Assembly (NCBI GenBank): GCA_036490215.1
Contig: DASXEH010000088.1
Location: 1-64,000, forward strand
Source of the DNA: JASHSH01 sp036490215
Lineage (GTDB): Bacteria > Pseudomonadota > Alphaproteobacteria > Rhodospirillales > Magnetospirillaceae
DNA: 64,000 nt
Direction of reading: 5' to 3'
The notes beneath the pieces are model-generated. The model ran no database searches. It saw nothing but the letters and a program-made list of their open reading frames with translations, and had not been told where the DNA came from. Positions 10,909 through 19,601 of the stretch are shown here, piece after piece. A program made the translations under genes and the position numbers. The stretch's first letter is position 1. Each line of letters opens with the position of its first letter.

Positions 10909-11090
10909 AGCCAGGAGTCCTTATACGTTCGGTGCGGCCTATGCCGGCATCCCTATCATCATATGGGAGAATGCCCCCGCCCGATGCAACCCCTGAACCA
11001 GCATGGTTATTTCAACCGGCTGTCGCTTGCCAGAACGCGCGAGTCGCGACATTTTCCAGTCAGGCTTGCCATCGCTCGGAGAAGATTCGA

Positions 11091-11690
11091 ATGACCGTGC
11101 CGCGCCTTCTGCTCGCCGTGTCTATCCTCGCCTCGCTCTACGCCACCTCCACTTATGCGCTCGATATCGGCGGCGTGCTGACCGCACCCAAGACGCTGAT
11201 CGACCGCGCCATCGAAGCGCGCTCGACCGAAGATATCGCCAAGGACAACGAGATCGTGCTCAAGGTCAATGCGATCATGGCCAAGCAGACCACGATCAAG
11301 GCCTCGACCGAAATCTACGAACAGCGCCTGCTGATCACCGGCATCTTCAACGACAAGCCGACCTATGACGCCTTCGAGCGCGACGTGCACGCGGTGCCCG
11401 GCATCAAGCAGCTCTATTGGCATGTGAAATATATGAGCGATGACGATCAGAAAAAGGCGCATCTGCTCGACTGGTCGACGGTGCTGGTCATGGGAGAAAA
11501 GGCGCAAGCACGGCTGGTCGGCACGCCGGGTGTGGCGGATGTGAACTTCCGCACCGCCGTCGATTCAACCGGCACGGTCTATCTGCTCGGCCGTGCGCGG
11601 TCGCAAGAAGAGGCCACCAAAGCCTTCGCGCGCGCCAAAGATGGCGACGGCGTGAAGCGCGTGGTGAACTATGTCGAGGTGCGGCCTTAG
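11091..11690 (+). CDS. Exported BON domain protein
   Basis: A 199-residue protein with a signal peptide (MTVPRLLLAVSILASLYATSTYA) and two BON-like modules, about residues 40-110 and 120-197. EIVLKVNAIMAKQ, RLLITGIFNDKP and the final VKRVVNYVEV are the usual BON patterns. BON proteins (OsmY, lipoproteins) bind phospholipid surfaces in the periplasm. No lipobox cysteine is present, so it is probably soluble. Start at 11091 is chosen for the signal peptide and the upstream GGAGAAG; the frame is open further upstream but carries no domain. Its stop overlaps the convergent reductase stop by 4 bp. Confidence 0.85.
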   Translation: MTVPRLLLAVSILASLYATSTYALDIGGVLTAPKTLIDRAIEARSTEDIAKDNEIVLKVNAIMAKQTTIKASTEIYEQRLLITGIFNDKPTYDAFERDVHAVPGIKQLYWHVKYMSDDDQKKAHLLDWSTVLVMGEKAQARLVGTPGVADVNFRTAVDSTGTVYLLGRARSQEEATKAFARAKDGDGVKRVVNYVEVRP

Positions 11691-12517
11691 TCTCTATCCC
11701 ACACGGGCGCGACGCCGGGCCAGTTGATGATGCGGCCGCGCGGGCTGCCCAGTTTGTCGATCGCGGCGCGATCGGCGGGTGAGAGTTCGAAATCAAAAAT
11801 CGAAAAGTTCTCTTCGAGATGGGCGCGGCTTGAGGCTTTCGGGATCGCCGCCACTGGGTCCTGCTCGACCAGCCAGCGCAACGCGACTTGAGTCGGTGTC
11901 TTGTTGAGCCGTTTGGCGATGGCGATCACGGTTGCATCCTTCGCCACGTCGCCATGGGCCACGGGGCAATAGGCCGTCACCATCATCTTGTGTTTGCGCG
12001 CGGCCGCCACCACAGCCTTCTGTGACAGGAACACGTGATACTCGACCTGATTGCAGACGATGGCGTCGCCCTGCAGCGCCACCGCGTCGTCCATCAGCGT
12101 GGTGTTGAAGTTGCTCACGCCGATATGCCGCACCTTGCCGGCCGCCTTCAGCTTGGCCATTGCGTCCAGGGTTTCGGCCAGCGGCACGTCGCGCACCGGC
12201 CAATGGATCAGCAGCAGGTCGACATAATCGGTGGCCAGCTTCCGCAGACTTTGCTCGGTCGAGTATTTAACCTCGGCGGCGGCATGGTTGCCGTTGTCGA
12301 GTTTAGTCGTGACAAAAATCTGGCCGCGATCGATGCCACTCTCCTTGATCGCGGCACCCACATCGGCCTCGTTGCCGTACATCTGGGCGGTGTCGATATG
12401 GCGATAACCGATGCCAATTGCAGTGGTTATGGCGCGTTGCGCCGTCTGGCCCGACATCGGATAAGTGCCCAAACCCAGCGCAGGAATCCGGGTTCCATTC
12501 AATGTAATGAAGCGCAT
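11687..12517 (-). CDS. Aldo/keto reductase
   Basis: A 276-residue NADPH-dependent TIM-barrel oxidoreductase of the AKR family closest in pattern to 2,5-diketo-D-gluconate reductases (DkgA/DkgB). ALGLGTYPMSG, IDTAQMYGNE (catalytic Asp and Tyr), TKLDNGNH (lysine), LLIHWPV (histidine) and the C-terminal IPKASSRAHLEENFSIFDF cofactor motif are present. Start at 12517 gives the usual family length with GGGAGG upstream; an ATG at 12547 preceded by AAGGGA would add ten residues. Physiological substrate unknown. Confidence 0.92.
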   Translation of the reverse strand: MRFITLNGTRIPALGLGTYPMSGQTAQRAITTAIGIGYRHIDTAQMYGNEADVGAAIKESGIDRGQIFVTTKLDNGNHAAAEVKYSTEQSLRKLATDYVDLLLIHWPVRDVPLAETLDAMAKLKAAGKVRHIGVSNFNTTLMDDAVALQGDAIVCNQVEYHVFLSQKAVVAAARKHKMMVTAYCPVAHGDVAKDATVIAIAKRLNKTPTQVALRWLVEQDPVAAIPKASSRAHLEENFSIFDFELSPADRAAIDKLGSPRGRIINWPGVAPVWDRD

Positions 12518-12619
12518 AGCCGGTGCTTCGCCTCCCTGTTTCTTCATGGTCCCTTGCATTCCGGGCACCTGTCGCTCATTATATAGGTTGTCGACTCAGT
12601 TGGGTTCGGCCTGCACTCC

Positions 12620-12734
12620 GGCGCTTCAAAAGCGCCCCGGACCCGGTAGTTACCCCCAACCCCCAGAGTTGAACCCTTCGCGCCATAGTGTGGCGCGCGG
12701 GATTTCTTGTGTTCTACGTTTTGGAGAAGTTCTA
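12620..12734 (+). promoter_or_regulatory. Structured 5' leader of the cold-shock gene
   Basis: Two perfect hairpins precede the cspA start: a 7-bp stem GGCGCTT/AAGCGCC with a 3-nt loop at 12620-12636, and a 7-bp stem CGCGCCA/TGGCGCG with a 5-nt loop at 12679-12697. GGAGAAG at 12723-12729 is the ribosome binding site. Long structured leaders control translation and stability of many cold-shock mRNAs; that this one does so is inferred from position only, and the transcription start is not known. Confidence 0.4.
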
Positions 12735-12941
12735 ATGGCGACTGGTACTGTGAAGTGGTTCAATGCTCAAAAGGGTTACGGCTTTCTGCAGCCTGAAGAC
12801 GGCTCGAAGGACGTATTCGTCCACATTTCCGCCGTTGAGCGCGCTGGCCTGGCCGGGTTGCGCGAAGGGCAGAAGCTGAGCTACGAGCTCGAGCGTGGCC
12901 AGCAGGGCAAAGTCTCTGCCATCAATCTGAAGGAAGTCTGA
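12735..12941 (+). CDS. cspA: Cold-shock protein (CspA family)
   Basis: A 68-residue OB-fold nucleic acid chaperone. GTVKWFNAQKGYGFL holds RNP1 and DVFVHISAVE holds RNP2, the aromatic-rich RNA-binding motifs. The size is normal for a single-domain CspA. The gene follows a structured leader and lies 37 bp upstream of infA, so the two translation-related genes may share transcripts. Confidence 0.96.
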   Translation: MATGTVKWFNAQKGYGFLQPEDGSKDVFVHISAVERAGLAGLREGQKLSYELERGQQGKVSAINLKEV

Positions 12942-12978
12942 GCCCTCTCGCTCGATATCATTTCGTAGGGAGACGCGC

Positions 12979-13251
12979 TTGCCGAAAGAAGACCTGATTG
13001 AATTCGAAGGAACCGTGATCGAGATGTTGCCCGATTCGCGCTTCAAGGTGCGGTTGGACAACGGTCACCAGACCTTGGCGTATACGTCGGGACGGATGAA
13101 GAAGAACCGCATCCGCATTCTCGAAGGCGATCGCGTTACCGTCGAGATGACGCCCTACGATCTGACCAAGGGGCGTATCAACTTCCGTCATAAGGACGAC
13201 AGCGGCGCACCGGCTACGGGGCCGAATCGGCCCCAGTTCCGCCGCCGCTGA
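12979..13251 (+). CDS. infA: Translation initiation factor IF-1
   Basis: A 90-residue S1/OB-fold protein that binds the 30S A site during initiation. PKEDLIEFEGTVIEMLPDSRF, GRMKKNRIRILEGDRVTVEMTPYDLTKGRI are diagnostic. It starts with TTG behind a GGGAG ribosome binding site, and has a C-terminal extension (residues 73-90, ending FRRR) compared with the 72-residue E. coli protein, a common alphaproteobacterial feature. A strong terminator follows. Confidence 0.97.
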   Translation: MPKEDLIEFEGTVIEMLPDSRFKVRLDNGHQTLAYTSGRMKKNRIRILEGDRVTVEMTPYDLTKGRINFRHKDDSGAPATGPNRPQFRRR

Positions 13252-13267
13252 TCCTCGATCCTTTGAG

Positions 13268-13302
13268 AAACCGCGCCGTGCGAATGCCGGCGCGGTTTTT
13301 TT
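13268..13302 (+). terminator. Rho-independent terminator after infA
   Basis: AAACCGCGCC at 13268-13277 pairs with GGCGCGGTTT at 13289-13298, an 11-nt loop lies between, and the stem runs into a tract of seven T (13296-13302). It ends the cspA/infA unit and touches the 3' end of the convergent SIMPL gene. Confidence 0.85.
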
Positions 13303-14029
13303 ATTTCGACTCCAGAATGACCTGAGCGTCCACTGTCAGAAATGCAGTCGATTCGCCGGCGCTCGTGGCCGGCGCGGCGTCCGCCGACGCTTTCGCCGTC
13401 ATCATGCGGATCGGCAGCGGCCGAATCTCCTGCGTCGTGACATTGCCGACATCAAGCGTCTTGTAGCGCGCGATGCGCATGCCCATACCATCGGCCACAT
13501 GGCCCGCCCGCGTCCGCAGCGCGGCCAAGGCCTCGGTGGTCATCTCGTCCTGCACTGACCGAAGCGTCTCCGGCGCGACGTCGAAGACCAGTGATTCGAT
13601 CGTCAGACCTTGGCCTTGCAGCGTGCCGATCAGTGCCAGTGCGGGCGTGAAATCGGTGCTGGTCAGCGCGATCGTCTGGCTCGCCACCCATTTTTCGGGA
13701 ACCGTGCCGGTCTGCGCCGCCGACTGCTGGCGATAGACCGAATAGCTGCCGCTTTCCACTTTGACCGTGGTCACCGTCTTGGCCTGGGCCAGCGCGGCCT
13801 GCATGCGGCGATTGATGTCATCCTGCACTTTGGCGGGGTCGAGCCCTTCGTCGTCCGCGCGCAAAACGGCGTTCAACCGGTCGCGTGGCATCTGCCGTTC
13901 GGCGCGCTCGATCAGATGGACGACGGTGCCGGTCTCGGTAGCGGCATTGCCCGCCGGGTCGACGGCCCAGGCCGGGAGTTGGGGCAGGATAACTAAGGCC
14001 AGTGCGAGAATAGGTACGGCAAAACGCAT
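13301..14029 (-). CDS. Exported SIMPL (DUF541) domain protein
   Basis: A 242-residue protein with a signal peptide (MRFAVPILALALVILPQLPAWA) and a SIMPL/YggE-like domain. The pattern of alternating strands and helices with VQDDINRRMQAALAQAK, VESGSYSVYRQQ, WVASQTIALTSTDF and VDAQVILESK at the end fits the family, which is periplasmic or outer-membrane linked and has no defined biochemical role. Start at 14029 is supported by the signal peptide and GGTGGAG 6 nt upstream. It is divergent from the metallo-hydrolase gene. Confidence 0.86.
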   Translation of the reverse strand: MRFAVPILALALVILPQLPAWAVDPAGNAATETGTVVHLIERAERQMPRDRLNAVLRADDEGLDPAKVQDDINRRMQAALAQAKTVTTVKVESGSYSVYRQQSAAQTGTVPEKWVASQTIALTSTDFTPALALIGTLQGQGLTIESLVFDVAPETLRSVQDEMTTEALAALRTRAGHVADGMGMRIARYKTLDVGNVTTQEIRPLPIRMMTAKASADAAPATSAGESTAFLTVDAQVILESK

Positions 14030-14126
14030 CGCAAACTCCACCGCCGCCGATGGCTTCAAACGCCAGGCGCGCTCACATCAGGGTATTCGACTATGATCGA
14101 AACACACTGTGGCGGGGGCAAGGCAG

Positions 14127-14951
14127 ATGCGGGTGCACCATCTCATCGCGGCAACGCTGTGCCCGATCGGTGCGCGACTGATCAACGGCCAGGGCGGGCT
14201 GTTCGACCGTGGGCGGCTGATCTGCCATGTGCTGCTGATCGAGACCGAAGAGGGGCTGGTCCTGGTCGATACGGGTCTCGGCACCGGCGATATCGCCAAC
14301 CCCAAACGTCTCGGGCCGCCCTTCGTGATGTTCGCCGCGCCGCGACTCGATCCGGCTGAGACGGCGCTGGCCCAGGTGCAGGCGCTCGGCTTCAAGGCCG
14401 ATGACGTGCGTCACGTGGTGATGACCCATCTCGATCTCGATCACGCCGGCGGCCTATCGGATTTTCCGCGCGCCAAGGTCCACGTCCATGCGCGTGAACA
14501 CGAAGCGGCGACGGCGCGCACGACCTTCCAGGCCAAGGGCCGCTATATTCCCGATCAGTGGAGGCACGGGCCTAATTGGCAGTTGCACAGCGGCGGCGGC
14601 GAACACTGGTTTGGCTTCGACGGCGTCAAGGCACTGACATCGCGCGAGACCGACGTATTGCTGATCCCGTTGTTCGGCCACACGCTTGGCCATTGCGGCG
14701 TGGCGGTGCGCACCGGCGACACCTGGCTGCTGCATGCCGGTGACAGCTATTTCTTTCATGGCCAGATCGAGGTGAACGGACCTGCGATGCCCGGCGGCCT
14801 GGCGCGATTCCAGAAACTGGTCGACACGGATCGCCCGCAGCGCATTGCCAATCAGGCGCGGCTGCACGAACTCAATGCGAATCATGGAGGCGCAGTAAAG
14901 ATCTTCTGCGCCCACGATCCGGTTGAACACGCGCGCTGTATCGCGCGATGA
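14127..14951 (+). CDS. MBL-fold metallo-hydrolase (AHL-lactonase-like)
   Basis: A 274-residue metallo-beta-lactamase-fold hydrolase. VMTHLDLDHAGGL is the HxHxDH di-zinc motif; GHTLGHCGV, HAGDSYF and the final FCAHDPVEH supply the remaining metal ligands. The N-terminal layout (LLIETEEGLVLVDTGLG) is like N-acyl homoserine lactonases, but many such proteins act on other lactones or thioesters. Start at ATG 14127 is preferred to a GTG at 14109 in the same frame. Confidence 0.85.
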   Translation: MRVHHLIAATLCPIGARLINGQGGLFDRGRLICHVLLIETEEGLVLVDTGLGTGDIANPKRLGPPFVMFAAPRLDPAETALAQVQALGFKADDVRHVVMTHLDLDHAGGLSDFPRAKVHVHAREHEAATARTTFQAKGRYIPDQWRHGPNWQLHSGGGEHWFGFDGVKALTSRETDVLLIPLFGHTLGHCGVAVRTGDTWLLHAGDSYFFHGQIEVNGPAMPGGLARFQKLVDTDRPQRIANQARLHELNANHGGAVKIFCAHDPVEHARCIAR

Positions 14952-15080
14952 CGGATTCAAAGCATTAGCGAGTGCAGGTAATGAGCGGCCGACGCGGGAC
15001 TCAGCTTGCCGCTCGGCCATCTGTCGCTCTATCGTTATAACCCTGGAAACACGCGTGACGCTTGGCTGCGGGGGCCAGTG

Positions 15081-16361
15081 ATGGCACAGACACTTTTCAA
15101 AAACGTATCGATCTTCGACGGCTCCGGCGATGCGCCCTACCCGGGCGAGGTGCTGCTGCAGGGCAACCGCATTAAGGCGGTGGCGAAGGGCTTCGATCAG
15201 ATCAAGGCCGAAGGCGCTGCCGTGGTCGACGCTGCCGGCGCGACTCTGATGCCGGGCCTGGTCGAGCCGCATTCGCATCTCTCCTACATCAACTGCGCGT
15301 CGGTGCTGGAGATCGGCGATCTGCCGATCGAGGAGCATATGTTCTCGACCGCGCGCAATGCCAAGACGATGCTCGACACCGGCTTCACCAGCTGCTTCTC
15401 GGCAGCCTCGGCCAAGCCGCGCATCGATATTGTCATTCGCAATGAGATCAATGCGGGCACCATTCCCGGCCCACGCTATCGCGCGGCCTCGCCCGAGATT
15501 GTCGCCACCGGCGGTCTCGGCGATGTGCGTCTGTTGGCGCGGGACCGGCGCAGCACCGAGATCATTGCTGACGGTGCCGAAGCTGTGCGCGCCGCGACGC
15601 GGACCATGATTCGCGAGGGCGTCGACACGATCAAACTCAACCTCTCGGGCGACAACTGGGTGAAGCCCGGCTTCTCCGAGGTGCTCACCTATTCCGAGGC
15701 CGAGATCGCCGCGGCCGCCGCGGAGGCGCATGAGTTCGGGGTGAAGCTTGCCTGCCATTCGCATGGCAAGCGCGCGATCATGATGGCGCTCAAATACGGC
15801 TTCTATGCGCTCTACCATTGCGAATATGCCGATGAGGAAGCGCTCGATGCGATGGAGGCGAAGAAGGACAGGTTCTTCGTCGCGCCCACGGTGGGCTCGT
15901 CCTACACCTACACCTACGAGGCCCACCCTTGGGGGATCACCACCGAGATGGCCGCCAAGAACGGCATGCTGGTGACGCTCGAAAAGGGCGCCGAGGCGAT
16001 GAAGAAAATGCACAAGCGCGGCATTCGCGTGCTGCCCGGCGGCGACTACGGCTTCATCTGGAATCCGATCGGCACCAACGCGCGCGACCTCGAGCATTTC
16101 GTGAAGCTGTTCGGCTTTGCGCCGGCCGAGGTGCTGATGATGGCCACGAAATACGGCGGCCAAATGATGGGCATGGGCGACGAGCTGGGGTTGATCAAGC
16201 CCGGCTATCTCGCCGACCTATTGCTGGTCGACGGCGATCCGGCGAAAGACATCACGCTGTTGCGAAACCGCGATGCGCTGCTGATGGTGATGAAGGACGG
16301 CGAATATCACAAAGCGCCGACGCCGAGCCAGATGCGGCGCGTCAACGTCTCGGCGACATAG
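15081..16361 (+). CDS. Metal-dependent amidohydrolase
   Basis: A 426-residue amidohydrolase-superfamily enzyme. The small N-terminal beta-sandwich (FKNVSIFDGSG, VLLQGNRI) and the VDAAGATLMPGLVEPHSHLS strand with the first H-x-H metal site, LACHSHGKRA and LYHCEYA with later histidines, and LPGGDYGF with the active-site Asp are in order. IKPGYLADLLLVDGDP at the end closes the sandwich. Related enzymes act on imidazolones, dipeptides or organophosphates; the substrate cannot be told. Start at 15081 matches the family; the frame extends 25 codons upstream. A palindromic repeat separates it from the aldolase gene. Confidence 0.88.
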   Translation: MAQTLFKNVSIFDGSGDAPYPGEVLLQGNRIKAVAKGFDQIKAEGAAVVDAAGATLMPGLVEPHSHLSYINCASVLEIGDLPIEEHMFSTARNAKTMLDTGFTSCFSAASAKPRIDIVIRNEINAGTIPGPRYRAASPEIVATGGLGDVRLLARDRRSTEIIADGAEAVRAATRTMIREGVDTIKLNLSGDNWVKPGFSEVLTYSEAEIAAAAAEAHEFGVKLACHSHGKRAIMMALKYGFYALYHCEYADEEALDAMEAKKDRFFVAPTVGSSYTYTYEAHPWGITTEMAAKNGMLVTLEKGAEAMKKMHKRGIRVLPGGDYGFIWNPIGTNARDLEHFVKLFGFAPAEVLMMATKYGGQMMGMGDELGLIKPGYLADLLLVDGDPAKDITLLRNRDALLMVMKDGEYHKAPTPSQMRRVNVSAT

Positions 16362-16374
16362 AAAAGTCGATTTC

Positions 16375-16452
16375 GTCATTGCGAGGAGCGCAGCGAGGAA
16401 GCAATCCAGAATCTCGGGAAATCCTGGATTGCTTCGCTCCGCTCGCAATGAC
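16375..16452. repeat. Dispersed intergenic palindrome, copy 1
   Basis: GTCATTGCGAG at 16375-16385 is repeated inverted as CTCGCAATGAC at 16442-16452, and GAAGCAATCCAG pairs with CTGGATTGCTTC inside. The same element occurs at 40817 and 46147. It resembles REP-like palindromes common in alphaproteobacterial intergenic DNA. Confidence 0.85.
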
Positions 16453-16472
16453 GTTCAAGAGGAGTAGATGGC

Positions 16473-17216
16473 GTGAGCAAAGAAAATGGAGTGAGCACCG
16501 AACGCGAGGCGCGGGAACAACTCGCCGCTTGCTATCGCATCTTTGCGCGGCGTGAGATGGACGATCTGATCTTCACGCATCTGTCCGCGAAGATTCCCGG
16601 TAAGGAAGGCCGCTATCTCTTCATTCCCTTCGGCATGCTGTTCGACGAAGTCACCGCCTCGAACCTGCTCGAAGTGGATATCGAAGGCACGCCGATCAAC
16701 AGCAACGCCAAGGTCAACCCGGCGGGCTGGATCGTCCATCGCGTTGTCTACGACGCGGTGCCCGAAGCGCAGAGTGTGATGCATCTGCACACCATCACCG
16801 GCACGGCCGTTTCGGCACAGCGCCAAGGCCTGCTGCCGGTCAACCAATTCGGCGTCACCTTCTACGGCAAGATCGCCTATCACGATTATGACGGCCCGGG
16901 TCTGCGTCCCGAGGAGCAGAGGACGTTCGTCAAAAATCTTGGCGACAAGCGGATGATGTTCCTGCGCAACCACGGCACGCTCACCCATGGCCGCAGCATC
17001 GGCGAAGCGTTCGTCCTGATGCACAATCTCGAGCGCACCTGCGAGATTCAGATTGCCGCGCAAGCCGGTGGAGGCGAACTCGCCCTGCCGACACCGGATG
17101 TCATCGCGCGTACGGTCAAGACTGCACAAGGCGTGGGCGACCGCTCTTTCGGCGATATCGGCTTCGACGCCTTCCTGCGCCAGATCGAGCGCCAAGACCC
17201 CAGTTACAAAGACTGA
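16473..17216 (+). CDS. Class II aldolase/adducin family protein
   Basis: A 247-residue protein with GTG start 8 nt after GGAG. It has the class II aldolase / adducin head fold: FTHLSAKIPG, PAGWIVHRVVYDA, VMHLHTITGTAVS with the H-x-H zinc ligands, and FLRNHGTLTHGRS with the third histidine and stabilising Asn. The family includes fuculose- and ribulose-phosphate aldolases as well as decarboxylases; the form here, without a sugar operon, is often annotated only at family level. Its 3' end overlaps the next, convergent gene by 13 bp. Confidence 0.9.
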   Translation: MSKENGVSTEREAREQLAACYRIFARREMDDLIFTHLSAKIPGKEGRYLFIPFGMLFDEVTASNLLEVDIEGTPINSNAKVNPAGWIVHRVVYDAVPEAQSVMHLHTITGTAVSAQRQGLLPVNQFGVTFYGKIAYHDYDGPGLRPEEQRTFVKNLGDKRMMFLRNHGTLTHGRSIGEAFVLMHNLERTCEIQIAAQAGGGELALPTPDVIARTVKTAQGVGDRSFGDIGFDAFLRQIERQDPSYKD

Positions 17217-18223
17217 CGACTGCCCGTATTCGTCGTCGGCTGCCACGCTTCCGATTGCGAATAATGGGTTGCAGCCAGGCGATAGGTGCGTGCGACCAAG
17301 GCGTCGACTGCGCCGCTGCGCTCCACCAACAGATCGAGCCACGCAACGTCGAGATCGTGCCAGAGGAGGACGAATTCGCGCAGGCTGTCGCGCACACCGC
17401 GCAGATACTGCACGGTAGGAGTCAATTGCTGAAGGCACAGCATGATTTCGCCCGTGCGCTGCTCCAACTGCCGAAACAGATCGCGCAGCGCGTTCAGCGG
17501 CTGGAGCACAAGCACGGAAACGCGGTGGATGGTCTCGGTGTTGCGGACGTCGTTGCGATAGATGGTGGCGAGCGCTTTGAGCTTCTTCCGGATCACCGCA
17601 TACCGCGCTACCTTTTCGCGTAGCGCCTCAATCTGAGCCAATTCGCCGGCAAAGCGCGGGATGGCGTTGAACGTCATATCGCTTTCGGACATTTCGATTT
17701 GCCGCGCCGCGGCCGCGATGGCCGTCGGAATCTCGTTCTTGATCTTCGGCGTTTCGATCAAGTCCACGACATCGACGGCCGCATCGGCCGCAGGAACGTC
17801 CCATAGGACGCGCTTCACAAGTTGAAGCAGAATCTTGCTGCGTGCACGGTCGAAATGCCGCTGTTCCAATGTCCAGGTTGCCGTTCCGTCGAGCAACTCA
17901 ACGGGTAATGAATCACCGGGGCGGAGTTCGGGAATCAAGGTCAGCGCGTGGTCGATCGAACGAAGCAGCTCTCCGTCCGGCGACTGAGTGGCAATGGAAA
18001 AGGTTCTGGTGAGCTTGCCAATCTCGACCGATGCCGCTACGCCGCCGAGCATCAGATGCATGGCGATATGCCCATCGGCTTTGTCTTTTCGAAAGACTGC
18101 GCCCGGCGCCTGGAAGGCACGGTGCTCGAAATTGAAATTTGTGCTGGCGACGCCCCTGAGGCTGTCGGTCGGTACCAGACCGCCGGGTCCGGCAATCGGC
18201 TCTTTATTCGCGACGGCCATCAT
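17204..18223 (-). CDS. Hypothetical protein, family not recognised
   Basis: A 339-residue soluble protein with no signal peptide or membrane helix. The first half looks like beta strands (NFNFEHRAFQAPGAVFRKDK, GHIAMHLMLGGVAASVEIG); the second half, from about residue 150, is a series of long amphipathic helices (REKVARYAVIRKKLKALATIY, LRDLFRQLEQRTGEIMLCLQQL) that could form a helical bundle or coiled coil. Coding is supported by the long open frame and a plausible ribosome binding site (GAGGGATCGAGAG). It lies between the aldolase and the formate dehydrogenase operon with 278 bp of unexplained DNA upstream. I do not know its function. Confidence 0.72.
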   Translation of the reverse strand: MMAVANKEPIAGPGGLVPTDSLRGVASTNFNFEHRAFQAPGAVFRKDKADGHIAMHLMLGGVAASVEIGKLTRTFSIATQSPDGELLRSIDHALTLIPELRPGDSLPVELLDGTATWTLEQRHFDRARSKILLQLVKRVLWDVPAADAAVDVVDLIETPKIKNEIPTAIAAAARQIEMSESDMTFNAIPRFAGELAQIEALREKVARYAVIRKKLKALATIYRNDVRNTETIHRVSVLVLQPLNALRDLFRQLEQRTGEIMLCLQQLTPTVQYLRGVRDSLREFVLLWHDLDVAWLDLLVERSGAVDALVARTYRLAATHYSQSEAWQPTTNTGSRQSL

Positions 18224-18501
18224 TCGACTCTCGATCCCTCAAGATCAGGTCGCATTCACCATTTTCAGTGATGCGATTCTTTGAGTCGCACGATGTCAAA
18301 GACGATGCGCGCCGGTCTGTGACGATGCGCATGATATGAGTGGAGATTGCGTGGGCGGTCCGTGGGGAATACTCGCGGATGCGGACGCGCCGAACGTTGC
18401 ACAAAATTGCGCCGCGCGATCTGAAACTCGGAAACAAATCGGAAGGATTAGTGTCACGCGCGAGTCGCGAGGCGCATCCCATGCGCCTGACGGCATGAGA
18501 G

Positions 18502-18732
18502 TTACGCGCCTGCGACCGGCGGCAGTTGCTTCACCGCAGCTAAGGCAAGTTCGTCGAGCCCTGCGCCGCCATGAGCGACGTGCAGAATGATCTGCGCACG
18601 CATGCGGCGTTCCCAGAATTTCTTGATGTGATCGACAACGCCGGCCAGCGCTTCATCGCGTGGATAGGATGCGAAGTACCGTGCGATTTGATTGGCGTCG
18701 TGCACCAGGCGATCGGTCGAACTGCCGCTCAT
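18502..18732 (-). CDS. fdsD: Formate dehydrogenase subunit delta
   Basis: A 76-residue protein matching FdsD: LVHDANQIARYFASYPRDEALAGV and DHIKKFWERRMR are the characteristic core. The small subunit accompanies soluble NAD+-dependent molybdenum formate dehydrogenases and is thought to assist assembly or stability. Its start overlaps the fdhD stop by 4 bp, so it is translationally coupled as the last gene of the operon. Confidence 0.93.
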   Translation of the reverse strand: MSGSSTDRLVHDANQIARYFASYPRDEALAGVVDHIKKFWERRMRAQIILHVAHGGAGLDELALAAVKQLPPVAGA

Positions 18733-19601
18733 GATGCGTCTGTCTTTTCCAGACCTGCGATCCGGCCCGGATTGGCATAGGCGGTGACGCTGTCGCTGCG
18801 TGCGAGCGCTACAAGGGTGAGGCCGGCGCGCTCGGCGATACGCAGCGCCATCGTGGTCGGCGCCGAGATGGCCACCAGGAACGGAATGTTCACCGTCACG
18901 GCCTTCTGCACCATCTCGAAACTGCAGCGGCTGGTGATCACGGCGAAGCCTGATTGGAAATCGATTCCGGCACGCGCCATGGCGCCGATCAGCTTGTCGA
19001 GCGCGTTGTGCCGGCCGACATCTTCGCGCACCAAAATGATTGCGCCATCAATACCAGCCCACGCAGCGGCGTGCACCGCGCCGGTCTTCTGGTTGATCGC
19101 TTGATGGTCACGCAGCGCATCAAGCGCCTTATGGACCGCGCCGATTTCGATCCGCTGGCCGACGCCGACACGGCCTAATGGCCGCGCCACCTGGACCAAT
19201 TCGTCGACACCGCAGAGTCCACAGCCGGTACGGCCTGTCATATTGCGGCGACGATCGCTCAGGCGGTCATTGGCGTGTGGTGCGACATCGAGTGCGATCT
19301 CGACACCATCTTCGCCGTCTTCGACTGCGATTTCGTGTAGTTCGCCGGTGTCAGCCAAAATGCCTTCGCTCAGGCTGAAGCCGAGCGCGAAATCGGCAAG
19401 ATCGGCCGGGGTCGCCATCATCACCACATGCGATGTGCCGTTATACGCGAGTGCTATGGGCACTTCGGCAGCGACAGCGGCATCGATCGGCGCCGTCCGT
19501 GCGCCTCTCACACGATAGGCTTTGACCGTCTCAGCCACATCGCGGATCGGCCGATCGTCGGCTCGCGCGATGGAAAGCGTTGTCGCGTCACTCCGCGGCA
19601 T
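18729..19601 (-). CDS. fdhD: Formate dehydrogenase accessory sulfurtransferase FdhD
   Basis: A 290-residue chaperone that delivers sulfur to the molybdenum cofactor of formate dehydrogenase (called FdsC in some fds operons). GRTGCGLCGVDEL carries the C-x-x-C sulfur transfer motif; EDVGRHNALDKLIG and ITSRCSFEMVQKA are family signatures. It overlaps the 3' end of fdsA by 14 bp and the start of fdsD by 4 bp, so its product is made together with the enzyme it matures. Confidence 0.96.
   Translation of the reverse strand: MPRSDATTLSIARADDRPIRDVAETVKAYRVRGARTAPIDAAVAAEVPIALAYNGTSHVVMMATPADLADFALGFSLSEGILADTGELHEIAVEDGEDGVEIALDVAPHANDRLSDRRRNMTGRTGCGLCGVDELVQVARPLGRVGVGQRIEIGAVHKALDALRDHQAINQKTGAVHAAAWAGIDGAIILVREDVGRHNALDKLIGAMARAGIDFQSGFAVITSRCSFEMVQKAVTVNIPFLVAISAPTTMALRIAERAGLTLVALARSDSVTAYANPGRIAGLEKTDAS

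Noticed and set aside
14454..16163. A 569-codon minus-strand frame opposite the metallo-hydrolase and amidohydrolase
   Set aside because: It crosses two genes with clear metal-binding motifs on the plus strand and has no recognisable features.
18224..18501. Possible small gene upstream of the 339-residue protein (plus-strand frame near 18336)
   Set aside because: It runs into fdsD on the other strand, has no ribosome binding site and no family-like features; left as unassigned intergenic DNA.
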